DNA of 64,000 nt, taken from Caulobacter vibrioides OR37 (GTDB lineage: Bacteria > Pseudomonadota > Alphaproteobacteria > Caulobacterales > Caulobacteraceae). The notes beneath the pieces were generated by a model that saw only the letters and a program-made list of their open reading frames with translations, did not search any database and was not told the origin of the DNA. The stretch's first letter is position 1. Every line of letters begins with the position of its first letter. The stretch spans positions 1-64,000 of the forward strand of contig NZ_APMP01000016.1 in assembly GCF_000372645.1 (NCBI RefSeq). Direction: 5' to 3'. A program made the translations under genes and the position numbers. Below, in pieces: positions 8,397 through 16,539 of the stretch.

Positions 8397-8502
8397 GTTG
8401 ATGCATCCTAAGCCCAGGCGGTCTTTCGATCCGGACCTCGGCTTGACGCCCCTCGACGAAACCTAGAGCGTCGGCGCGCCTGCTTTTGCTCCGGAGTCAT
8501 CC

Positions 8503-9750
8503 ATGCGTCGTCTGCTCACCGTCCTCCTTGGCTCGGCCGCCCTGCTGGGCGGTATGGCCCACGCCGCCGACAAGAAGGCTGCTGAAAAGCCCGGCGAGGT
8601 TCCCCCAAGCGGCGTGACAAAGGCGATCAAGGCGCTGCACGACGGCTTCCTGACCCTCGACACCCACCTGGACACGCCCGAGCACTTCTCGCGGCCGGGC
8701 TGGTCGATGCTGGACCGGCACGTCGTCACCGAGGACGGCACCCAGGTCGACCTACCGCGCATGAAGGCGGGCGGCTTGGACGGCGGCTTCTTCGCGATCT
8801 ATACGGCCCAGGGCGACCTGACCGAGGCCGGCTATCAGAAGGCGCGCGACTTCGCCCTCAACCGCGCGACCGAGATCCGCGAGATGGTCGCCGCCCACCC
8901 AGACCAGTTCGAGCTGGCCTACACGCCCGAGGACGCCGTCCGCATCAACAAGGCGGGCAAGATCTTCGTCTTCCAGAGCATCGAGAACTCCTGGCCGATG
9001 GGCGAGGACCTCAGCCTGATGCAGACCTTCTACAAGACCGGCGTGCGCCTGGCCGGGCCGGTGCACTTCCGGGACAACCAGTTCGCCGACAGCTCGACCG
9101 ACAAGCCGATCTGGCATGGCTTCTCGCCGCTGGGCTTGCGCTGGCTGGCCGAGGCCAACCGTCTGGGCATCCTGGTGGACGTCAGCCACGCCAGCGACGA
9201 CGTGGTCGACCAGGCGGTGCTGCTCTCCAAGACGCCGATCCTGGCCTCGCACTCGGGTGCCCGGGCCGTCTTCGACCATCCCCGCAACCTGGATGACAGC
9301 CGCATCAAGAAGATCGCCGACAGCGGCGGCGCGATCTGCATCAACACGGTCTATCTGAAGGCCAGCGTCGACAGCCCCGAGCGCAAGGCCGCGCTGGCGG
9401 CGATCCCGCGTCCGCCGCGCGAAGACGCGACCGAGGCCGACGTGAAGGCCTGGATGGCCAAGCGCGTGGCGGTCGACAAGCAGTACCCGCCCGTGCGCGC
9501 CAACTTCGACATCTTCATGGAGAGCATGCTGCACACCCTGAAGATCGCCGGTCCCAAGGCCGTGTGCGTCGGCGCCGACTGGGACGGCGGCGGCGGAATC
9601 GAGGGGCTGGAGGACGTCGCGGACCTGCCCAAGATCACCGCGCGTCTGAAGGCCGAGGGCTATAGCGACGCCGACATCCAGGCCATCTGGAGCGGCAACG
9701 TGCTGCGCCTGATCGGCCAGGCCCAGGCCTATGCGAAGTCTTTGAAATAG
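8503..9750 (+). CDS. Membrane-dipeptidase family (M19) zinc peptidase
   Basis: A 415-residue exported peptidase. A Sec signal peptide occupies about residues 1-21 (LLGGMAHA cleavage region). The mature protein has the M19 dipeptidase TIM-barrel motifs: the H-x-D metal pair in [15 protein letters not shown] and [10 protein letters not shown] for further zinc ligands, and [10 protein letters not shown] near the C-terminus. Family members hydrolyse dipeptides, including some with D-residues, in the periplasm. The length is normal. The gene is monocistronic, immediately right of the island edge, and has host-like GC content. The physiological substrate cannot be told from sequence. Confidence 0.9.
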   Translation: MRRLLTVLLGSAALLGGMAHAADKKAAEKPGEVPPSGVTKAIKALHDGFLTLDTHLDTPEHFSRPGWSMLDRHVVTEDGTQVDLPRMKAGGLDGGFFAIYTAQGDLTEAGYQKARDFALNRATEIREMVAAHPDQFELAYTPEDAVRINKAGKIFVFQSIENSWPMGEDLSLMQTFYKTGVRLAGPVHFRDNQFADSSTDKPIWHGFSPLGLRWLAEANRLGILVDVSHASDDVVDQAVLLSKTPILASHSGARAVFDHPRNLDDSRIKKIADSGGAICINTVYLKASVDSPERKAALAAIPRPPREDATEADVKAWMAKRVAVDKQYPPVRANFDIFMESMLHTLKIAGPKAVCVGADWDGGGGIEGLEDVADLPKITARLKAEGYSDADIQAIWSGNVLRLIGQAQAYAKSLK

Positions 9751-10076
9751 GCGTCAGGGGGAGCGGGGCGGCGCCCTTCTCCCCCGACTTCGGCCTCGAT
9801 GCATGTCCGCTTTCGGCGATGCCACCCGCGTCAATTCGAGACATTGACCGATCACGGGATCGCCATTCGGAGACACGGCGGCGTAAACGAAATAGTCTAA
9901 CGAAAATTAAGATTTAAAACCCGTATGCGAAAACAGGTTCGAAAACAGGAAATTATACAACTACCAATTCCTTAACGCCCTTCATGCGGCTTAATCGGCG
10001 AGTTTGGCCGCCAAATTGCTCCCCCACCGGCATCTCGATCGCCATCCCGGCGAAGAGACTTTCGGGGAGTACTACT
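9751..10076. promoter_or_regulatory. 326-base AT-rich leader of the holdfast-anchor-like locus, with paired CGAAAACAGG repeats
   Basis: No gene is supported. The right half is strikingly AT-rich for this genome. It contains two direct repeats of CGAAAACAGG (9928-9937 and 9940-9949, a 12-base period) followed by AATTATAC, a plausible -10 region. This is probably the promoter of the 10077 gene, with the repeats as activator or repressor half-sites. Confidence 0.45.
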
Positions 10077-10784
10077 ATGAAGAAGCAGATTCTCGGCGCG
10101 GCCTGCGCGTTCAGCCTGACCGTCGTCGGCGGCTACGCCTCGGCTCAAACCACCACCACGGACCCGAACGCCACGACCACGTCGTGCCGTCCGACCGACC
10201 CGTGCTACGATGTCCTGCCGACCAAGGGCATCTCCAACGCGCAAACCTGGAACGGCACCAACGCGGTTGTCAGCGGCGCGCTGAACCTGACCGTCGACCA
10301 CGCCCTGAGCGGCGTCGACGCCGCGGCCACCGCGGTCGCCAACAACTTCCAAGCCACCGGCCGCGCGGCCAGCGGCGTGACCTCGAACCAGACCTTCGAA
10401 GGCGAAGCCTACGCCACCCTGAACGCCAAGCTGCCCGACGTGACCGGCGACGTGTCGCTGAAGAGCACCGCCATGGCCAACAACACCTCGCTGACCATCG
10501 ACAAGATGGGCGCCGCCGTCATCAACCAGACCGTCTCCAACCGCGACCCCTCGGCGACCCTCAACGCCAAGCTCGGCGACGTTGACGGCGCGGTCGATGT
10601 CGCCGCCACGGCGGTCAACAACAACGCCTCGATCAACGGCGACTTCACCACCGCCGCCCTGAGCCAGGTGTCCCACGCCGCTCCGGTCTCGGCCGTGGCC
10701 AATGTCAACGTCAACACCGTCACCGGCGCCCTGACCGCCGCCGCCTCGGCGATCGGCAACACCGTCAGCGTCAAGGGCTTCTAA
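10077..10784 (+). CDS. Secreted repeat protein, possible holdfast/curli-like surface component
   Basis: A 235-residue exported protein with a signal peptide (about 1-22, ending YASAQ). The mature part is rich in Ala, Asn, Thr and Val. It contains at least four related segments, each ending in a form of A-A-T-A-V-x-N-N: ALSGVDAAATAVANN, LPDVTGDVSLKSTAMANN, LGDVDGAVDVAATAVNNN and VNTVTGALTAAASAIGN. Such repeats suggest a beta-solenoid or amyloid-like fibre subunit. It sits upstream of HfaA-like and HfaB/CsgG-like genes, so a role as an HfaD-like adhesin exported by that pore is reasonable but inferred. The ATG at 10077 follows GGGGAGTACT. Confidence 0.7.
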   Translation: MKKQILGAACAFSLTVVGGYASAQTTTTDPNATTTSCRPTDPCYDVLPTKGISNAQTWNGTNAVVSGALNLTVDHALSGVDAAATAVANNFQATGRAASGVTSNQTFEGEAYATLNAKLPDVTGDVSLKSTAMANNTSLTIDKMGAAVINQTVSNRDPSATLNAKLGDVDGAVDVAATAVNNNASINGDFTTAALSQVSHAAPVSAVANVNVNTVTGALTAAASAIGNTVSVKGF

Positions 10785-10832
10785 GTCCGAAATCCGATCG
10801 TCCAACCCCGTCGATCATCGGATCTCGCCAGA

Positions 10833-10855
10833 GGCGGTCGCCCATCGCGACCGCC
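10833..10855 (+). other. Hairpin between the repeat protein and the HfaA-like gene
   Basis: GGCGGTCGC (10833-10841) and GCGACCGCC (10847-10855) form a perfect 9-base stem with a 5-base loop, 49 bases after the stop at 10784. There is no T tract, so it is more likely a processing, stability or attenuation structure than a full terminator. Confidence 0.4.
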
Positions 10856-10917
10856 CCTCCGGGGGCCGGTGATCGCCGGGGCCGAGTCTCCGGGCTCCCA
10901 TCGCAGGACACCGCGAC

Positions 10918-11361
10918 ATGAAGAAAATCAGCACGATGATCCTGGCCGCCGCTGGGCTCACGACTTGCCTCTGGAGCACGGCGGCGCTGGCGCAAAGCAG
11001 CGTGGTCGGCGGGTACGAAGCTGGCTACGGCAATCGGCGCGCGCTGGAAAGCCAACCGATCAACCCCTCCACGCGCGACGCCAACGGCAACCGCGTCGTG
11101 ATGGATGGTCTGATCCAGACCGGCAGCGGCGGCAGCGCCGTGAACACCGACTCCAGCAAGGCCGCTTCGGGGGCCAACTACTTCCAGAGCGGAGCCGCTT
11201 CGACCAGCGCCGCCAACGCCTCGGCGATCGGCAACCTGGTCAATATCCAGGTCAGCGGCTCCTGGAACACCGTCGTGCTCAATAGCACCCAGATCAACAA
11301 CGGCGCCGTTTCGGCGACCGCCGTGCTCAATGAAAAAGTCACGCAGTCCACCGGCCAATAG
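10918..11361 (+). CDS. HfaA-like secreted holdfast-anchor protein
   Basis: A 147-residue protein with a Sec signal peptide (about 1-24, AALAQ). The mature region has GYEAGYGNRRALESQPINPSTRDANGNRVVMDG, then Ala/Ser/Asn-rich sequence and GSWNTVVLNSTQINNG. From memory, HfaA of Caulobacter crescentus shows the same N-terminal pattern (an AGYG motif and a TRDANGNRV motif) and curlin-like Asn/Gln-rich segments. HfaA is an outer-surface amyloid-like protein that anchors the holdfast at the stalked pole. The gene directly precedes two HfaB/CsgG genes, matching the hfaA-hfaB order. It may be a paralogue of the main hfa locus. Confidence 0.75.
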   Translation: MKKISTMILAAAGLTTCLWSTAALAQSSVVGGYEAGYGNRRALESQPINPSTRDANGNRVVMDGLIQTGSGGSAVNTDSSKAASGANYFQSGAASTSAANASAIGNLVNIQVSGSWNTVVLNSTQINNGAVSATAVLNEKVTQSTGQ

Positions 11362-11451
11362 GCGGGTCGCGGATCGCTATCCAACAGCTTGAGCATGGCG
11401 CGGTTCGTGCAATTCCGCCTCTTGAGTATCAGTCCTTCGAACGGGTGTTCC

Positions 11452-12378
11452 ATGCCGAAACAGAAGTCGACGCACAGGGTGATCGCCCTGCTGACCGCGC
11501 TGGTCGCCGCGACCTCGGCTTCCGGCGCCTCGGCCGCCAATCTCGATGGAAACTACGCTCCGGTGCTGGGCGACGCCCCGGCCACGCGCAATCCCACGGC
11601 CTATAGCGCGGCCCTGAGCTGTCTGGCCTCGCACCGCAGCAATACCCGGCTGCCGAGAATCTCGGTGGGACGGGTCTCGGACCTGACCGGAAAGGTCGAT
11701 TTCGACACCGGCGCCAAGATTAGCCAGGGCGCTTCGCTGTTCGCGATCACCGCCCTGACCAAGGCCGGCTTTCCCGTCGTGGAACGCCTCGACAACTCGG
11801 TCGCGGAAATCGAGCTCAACTATTCGCGCCAGCACCTGCTGTCGGACAATCCCCAACTCGCTGGCCAGAGCCCGGATAACTATCGGCGGATCTACGCCGG
11901 CCAGATCGCGGGCTCGTCCTACTACATCGTCGGCGGCGTGACCGAGCTCAACTACAATATCCGTTCGTCCGGCGTGGACGCCACGGTCGGCAACCGTCTG
12001 GCGACGGGCCTGCGCGGCAATGTGACCGAACAGAGCTACGTGCTGAACGTGGCCATCGATCTGCGCCTGGTGAACTCCAGAACCCAGGAAGTGATCGATA
12101 CGGTTTCCTATCAGAAGCAACTGATCGGCAAGAGCCTGAACCTTGGACTGAACGGCGGCGGCGACAAGGTCGGCGCCAGCCTGTCGGGCGGCCGCAGCGG
12201 CATGGAGCCGATCCAGGCGGCCGTTCGCACCTTGGTCGAGCGCGGCGTTTTCGAACTGACGGCCGGCTTCTATGGCCAGACGGTCAAGAGCGCCTGCCTG
12301 TCTCCCGGCGCCGAGCCTCAAGGTCCCACGCCCGCCGATCTGGCCTATCAAGCCTCGGCGAACGGACAACCTCGATAA
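11452..12378 (+). CDS. HfaB/CsgG-family outer-membrane secretion protein, paralogue 1 (no lipobox)
   Basis: A 308-residue CsgG/HfaB-family protein. In the family, nine-fold CsgG rings export curli or holdfast-anchor subunits across the outer membrane. Family landmarks include RISVGRVSDLTGKVDFDTG, a long central region with SSYYIVGGVTELNYNI, and LRLVNSRTQEVIDTVSYQKQ. The signal peptide (from MPKQKS at 11452) ends ATSASGASA and has no cysteine at the cleavage point, so this copy seems not to be lipidated, unlike CsgG. Alternative starts lie at 11395 (ATG) or 11389 (TTG). The paralogue follows 55 bases downstream. The C-terminal ~40 residues are low complexity. Confidence 0.85.
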   Translation: MPKQKSTHRVIALLTALVAATSASGASAANLDGNYAPVLGDAPATRNPTAYSAALSCLASHRSNTRLPRISVGRVSDLTGKVDFDTGAKISQGASLFAITALTKAGFPVVERLDNSVAEIELNYSRQHLLSDNPQLAGQSPDNYRRIYAGQIAGSSYYIVGGVTELNYNIRSSGVDATVGNRLATGLRGNVTEQSYVLNVAIDLRLVNSRTQEVIDTVSYQKQLIGKSLNLGLNGGGDKVGASLSGGRSGMEPIQAAVRTLVERGVFELTAGFYGQTVKSACLSPGAEPQGPTPADLAYQASANGQPR

Positions 12379-12433
12379 GCTATCTTAAGATATCGCGCCT
12401 ATGAATATAACAGCGCCCATAGACGTAAGATGA

Positions 12434-13531
12434 ATGCAAGACTCCGCCCAAAGAGTATTTTGCGAAGACGACTCGCTAAGCCGAAAGCCTCGCTCGCGGC
12501 GCTTGGCGACGCGCGTGGCGCTGAGCCTTTTGACCATCCTGGTTTCGGGATGTTCTTACAATAAGGCCGACCCGGTCACGGGCCTCTACGCCAAGCCGAT
12601 CGGCGGCGCGCCCGCGACGATCAATCCGACGCAGTATTCGGCCTCGCTCTATTGCCTGCGCGATCGCGCGGCGAGCGCGGGCGTCACGCCGCCGCGAGTG
12701 GCCGTCGGCGCGATCTCGGATCTGACCGGCAAGCGGGACTTCGACACCGGCGCCAAGGTTTCGCAGGGCTCGACCCTGTTCGCGGTGACCGCCCTGGAAC
12801 GCGCGGGGATCCGCCTGGTCGAGCGCGCGGACCGATCCGTTTCCGATATCGAACTGGCCTACGCCAAGACGCATGAGCTGTCGGACAATCCTCAGGCCGC
12901 CGGCGAGAATCCAGACAACTATCGCCGCATTCTCGCGGGCCAGATCGCGGGCTCGGACTACTATATCGTCGGCGGTGTCACCGAGCTGAACTACAACATC
13001 CACTCTTCCGGCATCGACGCCCGGGTGGGCGACGTCGGAACGGGCGGCGCCAAGGGATCGTTCAGCGCCGGCAACTACATCATCAACGTGGCGCTAGACC
13101 TTAGAATGATCAATTCGAGGTCTCAGGAAGTGGTCAGGGTCACGTCCTATCAAAAGCAGACGATCGGCAAGGAAATAAAGCCGGGAATTTTCGATTTCCT
13201 GAACGGGAACGTTTTCGACATTTCGGTCGGAAAAAGCGAATTGGAGCCCATACAGCTCGCCGTCAGAACGCTTGTTGAGCGAAGCGTTTATGACTTCGCG
13301 TCCAGCCTCTACAAGATCGATGCTCCGCAATGCTTGCCCGAAGCCGACCGCGCGCGCCTTCCGGCAAAGCCTCAGCCGTTCGATCCTGGCGCCCGGCGCG
13401 TGGCCACGACGCAGCCGCCCAGCGCGCCCCGCGAGCCCCAGCCTCAGCCTCAGCCTCAGCCTCAGCCTCAGCCTCAGCCGGCGGCCTATAGCGGCCCCTA
13501 TCTCAACCGCTCGACCTGGCAGCCGCGTTAG
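12434..13531 (+). CDS. HfaB/CsgG-family lipoprotein, paralogue 2, with Gln-Pro repeat tail
   Basis: A 365-residue CsgG/HfaB-family protein with a lipobox (ILVSGC, Cys near residue 41), so it is expected to be an outer-membrane lipoprotein. Its core closely parallels the gene before it: RVAVGAISDLTGKRDFDTG, SDYYIVGGVTELNYNI and LRMINSRSQEVVRVTSYQKQ. A C-terminal extension (about 310-365) holds seven consecutive Gln-Pro pairs. The pair may form a hetero-oligomeric pore or export different substrates. The N-terminal extension before the signal peptide is long and basic, so the true start could be downstream of 12434. Confidence 0.85.
   Translation: MQDSAQRVFCEDDSLSRKPRSRRLATRVALSLLTILVSGCSYNKADPVTGLYAKPIGGAPATINPTQYSASLYCLRDRAASAGVTPPRVAVGAISDLTGKRDFDTGAKVSQGSTLFAVTALERAGIRLVERADRSVSDIELAYAKTHELSDNPQAAGENPDNYRRILAGQIAGSDYYIVGGVTELNYNIHSSGIDARVGDVGTGGAKGSFSAGNYIINVALDLRMINSRSQEVVRVTSYQKQTIGKEIKPGIFDFLNGNVFDISVGKSELEPIQLAVRTLVERSVYDFASSLYKIDAPQCLPEADRARLPAKPQPFDPGARRVATTQPPSAPREPQPQPQPQPQPQPQPAAYSGPYLNRSTWQPR
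13439..13480 (+). repeat. CAGCCT hexanucleotide repeat in coding sequence
   Basis: Six perfect CAGCCT units plus one CAGCCG encode seven Gln-Pro pairs near the end of the 12434 gene. The 6-base unit allows slippage without changing frame, so tail length may vary between strains. Confidence 0.9.
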
Positions 13532-13591
13532 GGAATCGCGCGCGGAAAAGTGGACGCCGGCTTTCCGCCGAAGCGCTACGAAAACAGGACT

Positions 13592-14221
13592 CTAGAGCCG
13601 CAGGCGCGCCGAACGCGCCGCCCAGATCCTCCAACCCAACAGCACCGCCAGGATCGCGCCATAGACGATCGGCGGCCGGTGGTCGGCCTTCACCAGAAGG
13701 TAGTAGTGGATCACCCCCAGCGGGACGATGACGTAGATCAGCCGGTGCAGCCGCGACCACGCGGCCCGTCCCATCCGAAGGATCCAGCCATTGGTCGAGG
13801 TCACCGCCAAGGGGATCAGCAGCACGAAGGCCAACATGCCCAGGGTGATGAACGGACGCTTGAGAATGTCCTTCCACAGCTGGTTCCAGTCGAAGAACAG
13901 GTCGACGCCGACATAGCTGAGCAGGTGCAGCAGGATATAGCTGAAGGCGAACAGGCCGACGGTGCGTCGGAATCGGATCAGCCGGGGCTGCTTGAAGATC
14001 CGCGCCGCCGGGGTGATCGCCAGGCCGACAAGCAGCAGACGCAGGCCCCAGACGCCGAGCTGGCGGATCAGGGCCTCGATCGGATTGGCGCCGAGCGCGC
14101 CGTTGAACCCCTTCCACGCCAGCCAGACCAGCGGCGCGAAACAGGCCAGCCAGACGACGGCGTAGACCAGGTTGTCCCGGAGCTTGGAGGGGCGCTTCCT
14201 GCGCTTGGTCGGTTGATTCAC
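13592..14221 (-). CDS. msrQ: MsrQ, haem-binding membrane subunit of the MsrPQ methionine sulfoxide reductase
   Basis: A 209-residue integral membrane protein of the ferric-reductase-like family with about six hydrophobic helices. Candidate haem ligands are the histidines in ILLHLLSYVG and LHRLIYVIVPLGVIHYY. MsrQ passes electrons from the respiratory chain to periplasmic MsrP, which repairs oxidised methionines in envelope proteins. The partner msrP is upstream on the same strand, separated by a 136-base gap holding a palindromic repeat. The length is typical for the family. Confidence 0.9.
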   Translation of the reverse strand: MNQPTKRRKRPSKLRDNLVYAVVWLACFAPLVWLAWKGFNGALGANPIEALIRQLGVWGLRLLLVGLAITPAARIFKQPRLIRFRRTVGLFAFSYILLHLLSYVGVDLFFDWNQLWKDILKRPFITLGMLAFVLLIPLAVTSTNGWILRMGRAAWSRLHRLIYVIVPLGVIHYYLLVKADHRPPIVYGAILAVLLGWRIWAARSARLRL

Positions 14222-14240
14222 GCGCCAACCCCAAACCCGA

Positions 14241-14338
14241 TTTCCCCGGCGAACGCCGGGGCCCAGATCATAAGGCTGGGACGGGCCAGACGGGACACAA
14301 GCTCTGCCCGAAACTGGGTCCCGGCATTCGCCGGGAAG
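14241..14338. repeat. Interspersed repeat bounded by CCCCGGCGAAYGCCGGGG-type palindromes
   Basis: The left end has CCCCGGC-GAAC-GCCGGGG (14244-14261) and the right end has CCCGGC-ATTC-GCCGGG (14320-14335), in inverted orientation. The same design recurs at 44283-44410. It lies between msrP and msrQ, where its hairpins may affect relative expression. Confidence 0.75.
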
Positions 14339-14357
14339 AACGGGATGGGGCCGAACA

Positions 14358-15275
14358 TCAGAAGTTCGCCCTCAGGTCCATGCCCTTGTAGAGATCGGCC
14401 ACCCATTCGCCGTAGCCATTGAATGGCAGGGTCTCGCGACGCCGGAACTCGCCGATGCGGCGCTCGGTGGCCTGCGACCAGCGAGGATGGTCCACCGCCG
14501 GATTGACGTTGGAATAGAAGCCGTATTCACGCGCGGCCAACTTGTTCCACGAGGTGGCCGGCATCTTCTCGACCAGACTGATCCGAACGATCGATTTCGC
14601 GCCCTTGAAGCCGTACTTCCACGGCACGACCAGCCGCAGCGGCGCGCCGTTCTGATTGGGCAGCACGTCGCCATACAGCCCCACCGCCATCAGGGTCAGC
14701 GGGTGCATCGCCTCGTCGATCCGCAAGCCCTCGCGATAGGGCCACTCCAGGGTGTTCCAGCTCTGGCCAGGCATTTCCGAGGGCCGCATCACCGTCTCGA
14801 ACGCGACGAACTTGGCCTTGGACGTTGGTTTGACGGTGGCCAGGAGATCCTTCAGCGGAAAGCCGATCCAGGGGATCACCATCGACCAGCCCTCGACGCA
14901 GCGCATCCGGTAGATGCGCTCCTCCAGCCTGTTCTTGCCGATCAGGTCCTCGATCGCGACCGTGCGCGGCGCCTCGCAGGCGCCATCGATCCGCACCGTC
15001 CACGGGCGCGGCTTGAAGCGGCCCGACTTCTGAGAGGGGTCGCTCTTGTCGACGCCGAACTCATAGAAGTTGTTGTAGGTGGTGATGTCGTCCTTCGAGG
15101 TCGGCTTCTCGGTGGTCGAAAAGCCCTTCGTGTAGGCCAGGCCCGCACGCGCCTCGCTGGCCGCGCCGGCCAGGCCAAGACCCGCCAAACCGGCCATCAA
15201 GGTGCGGCGCTTCAAATAGAGGCCATGGTCGGTGACGTCGTTGTCGGTCAGGTCGGGGGCGTGGCGGATCAGCAT
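14358..15275 (-). CDS. msrP: MsrP (YedY-type) periplasmic molybdopterin methionine sulfoxide reductase catalytic subunit
   Basis: A 305-residue sulfite-oxidase-fold protein. A twin-arginine signal ([17 protein letters not shown], about 22-45) indicates folded export by Tat with the molybdenum cofactor. The cofactor cysteine lies in [13 protein letters not shown], and the [17 protein letters not shown] segment is typical of the family. The enzyme reduces free and protein-bound methionine sulfoxide in the periplasm, using electrons from MsrQ encoded downstream. In Caulobacter crescentus an msrPQ pair has, as I recall, been linked to ECF sigma control; an ECF operon lies next door here, but a direct link is inference. 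Confidence 0.93.
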   Translation of the reverse strand: MLIRHAPDLTDNDVTDHGLYLKRRTLMAGLAGLGLAGAASEARAGLAYTKGFSTTEKPTSKDDITTYNNFYEFGVDKSDPSQKSGRFKPRPWTVRIDGACEAPRTVAIEDLIGKNRLEERIYRMRCVEGWSMVIPWIGFPLKDLLATVKPTSKAKFVAFETVMRPSEMPGQSWNTLEWPYREGLRIDEAMHPLTLMAVGLYGDVLPNQNGAPLRLVVPWKYGFKGAKSIVRISLVEKMPATSWNKLAAREYGFYSNVNPAVDHPRWSQATERRIGEFRRRETLPFNGYGEWVADLYKGMDLRANF

Positions 15276-15348
15276 GGAAGCGCTCCGAAAGCGAAACTCA
15301 TCCTAGATACGGGCCGGGCCGCCGTTTGGTTACGCGCCCCCGCGAAAA

Positions 15349-16056
15349 TCAGTTCGGGCTGGGCAGCGCGCCCACCCGGGCGGGGGCGTAGACCTCCTCC
15401 AACGCGTCGGCCAGGGCCACGCGCTCGGGCGGCGGCAAGGTCGCGGCGAAGGCGGCCAGGGCCGCCTCGACATTGGCCCGGGCCTGCAGATCCAGCGAGC
15501 GCGCCAGGGCCAGCCGCTTGGAGACCTCGGCCGCGTCGTAGCCGGGCTGGCCCAGGGCGTTCAGCGCCGACTGCCGCTCGGCGCGGGCCTGCTGCGACAG
15601 GGCGCGGTTCTTCTGGTTGGCGTCGCCCAGGGCCTTTCGGAACGCCTTGCGGCTTTCGGGGGACAGCACGTCGCCCGCCGAGGCCAGCGAGGGTCGGCCG
15701 GGCGTGGGCGGGGCCGGTTGCGGCGGCGCGGGCTGCGGCGGCGCGACCACGGGCGGCGGCGCGGCCTTGGCCGGCGGCGGCTCGACCCTGGCGGACGCGA
15801 CCCTGTGGGGCTTGGCCTGAGGCGCGCTCGCCGGAACGGATGGCGCGATAGGGGTCGCGTTCTTCGGCGGCGCGGGGACCACGGGCGGGATCGACGCGGC
15901 GACGGGGGCGGTCGGCGCCGCCGTCGGGCTCGCCGCGGCGGGCGGCGGCGGTGTGGTCAGTCGGACATAGGTCATCCCCGCCAGTCCGCCGATCAGGAAG
16001 ACGTTGATCACCGCCGAAACGGCCAGCCCGATGATCAGCGGACGCGAGGACGTCAT
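15349..16056 (-). CDS. Membrane-anchored periplasmic sensor-like protein (heavy-metal resistance/CnrX-like fold)
   Basis: A 235-residue protein with one N-terminal membrane helix (about 7-28), a long Pro/Ala-rich linker (about 35-135) and a C-terminal helical domain (about 140-235). That domain resembles the periplasmic metal-sensor/Spy-like family: SRKAFRKALGDANQKNRAL followed by AERQSALNALGQPGYD. CnrX-type members hold an anti-sigma factor until they sense metal or envelope stress. It is the last gene of a three-gene operon whose first gene is an ECF sigma factor, and it overlaps the middle gene by four bases. The metal-binding residues of CnrX cannot be identified with confidence. Confidence 0.7.
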   Translation of the reverse strand: MTSSRPLIIGLAVSAVINVFLIGGLAGMTYVRLTTPPPPAAASPTAAPTAPVAASIPPVVPAPPKNATPIAPSVPASAPQAKPHRVASARVEPPPAKAAPPPVVAPPQPAPPQPAPPTPGRPSLASAGDVLSPESRKAFRKALGDANQKNRALSQQARAERQSALNALGQPGYDAAEVSKRLALARSLDLQARANVEAALAAFAATLPPPERVALADALEEVYAPARVGALPSPN

Positions 16057-16508
16057 AGGTCGGAGTGCTCCGAGATCGCGTCCTGGAGAGCGGTGGAGGT
16101 GTCGACGGCCGTGGTGACGACGGCGGCCGGCTCGGCGGCGGACGCGACCGTCACCACCGCCGGCGGCGCGGCGGCGGGCCGCCCCATGGACACCCCGACC
16201 ACGACGCCAGCGAAGGCGGCGGCCGACAGGCCCAGGGCGGCCGACAGCCCGGCGATCCAACGCCGCGACGAGGGCGCGGCGGTCGGCGCGGCGCTGATCA
16301 GCCGCCCCAGCAACGCCGAGTCCGGCGCCTGGGCCGGCGCGCGGTCCAGCAAGCGGTCAAGATGGGCCGCGGCGACCAGCACCGGCGTCAGCCGGACCGC
16401 TTCGACGGCCAACAGGGCGCGCGCGGCCTCGCGCTCGGCCTCGGGCCAGCGCGCGATTTCGCCGCCATAGGTCTCGGCCAGGTCCTCGAACCTCTCGAGT
16501 GACATCAT
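16053..16508 (-). CDS. Probable membrane-bound anti-sigma-like protein
   Basis: A 151-residue protein with a soluble N-terminal part of about 85 residues (FEDLAETYGGEIARWPEAER and helical sequence), one membrane helix (about 86-108, AGLSAALGLSAAAFAGVVVG) and a short periplasmic tail. This is the topology of small anti-sigma factors. It lies between an ECF sigma gene and a periplasmic sensor-like gene, so it is the natural anti-sigma candidate, though no zinc anti-sigma motif (HxxxCxxC) is present. The ATG at 16508 is preceded by AGGAGGT at a good distance. It overlaps the next gene by ATGA. Confidence 0.65.
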   Translation of the reverse strand: MMSLERFEDLAETYGGEIARWPEAEREAARALLAVEAVRLTPVLVAAAHLDRLLDRAPAQAPDSALLGRLISAAPTAAPSSRRWIAGLSAALGLSAAAFAGVVVGVSMGRPAAAPPAVVTVASAAEPAAVVTTAVDTSTALQDAISEHSDL

Positions 16509-16539
16509 GACCACACCTCCTTTCGGTCCGTCGCCGCCA

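Noticed and set aside
9903..9917. AT-rich TTAA...TTAA before the anchor locus considered as a CtrA box
   Set aside because: The spacing between TTAA half-sites is 3 bases rather than 7, so it does not fit the CtrA consensus.
13439..13480. Short repeat array considered as a CRISPR
   Set aside because: The units are 6-base coding repeats without spacers; no CRISPR array or cas gene is visible in the window.
14487..15851. A 454-codon frame antisense to msrP and the sensor-like gene
   Set aside because: The opposite strand has clear MsrP motifs; this frame is Arg/Gly/Pro-rich noise.
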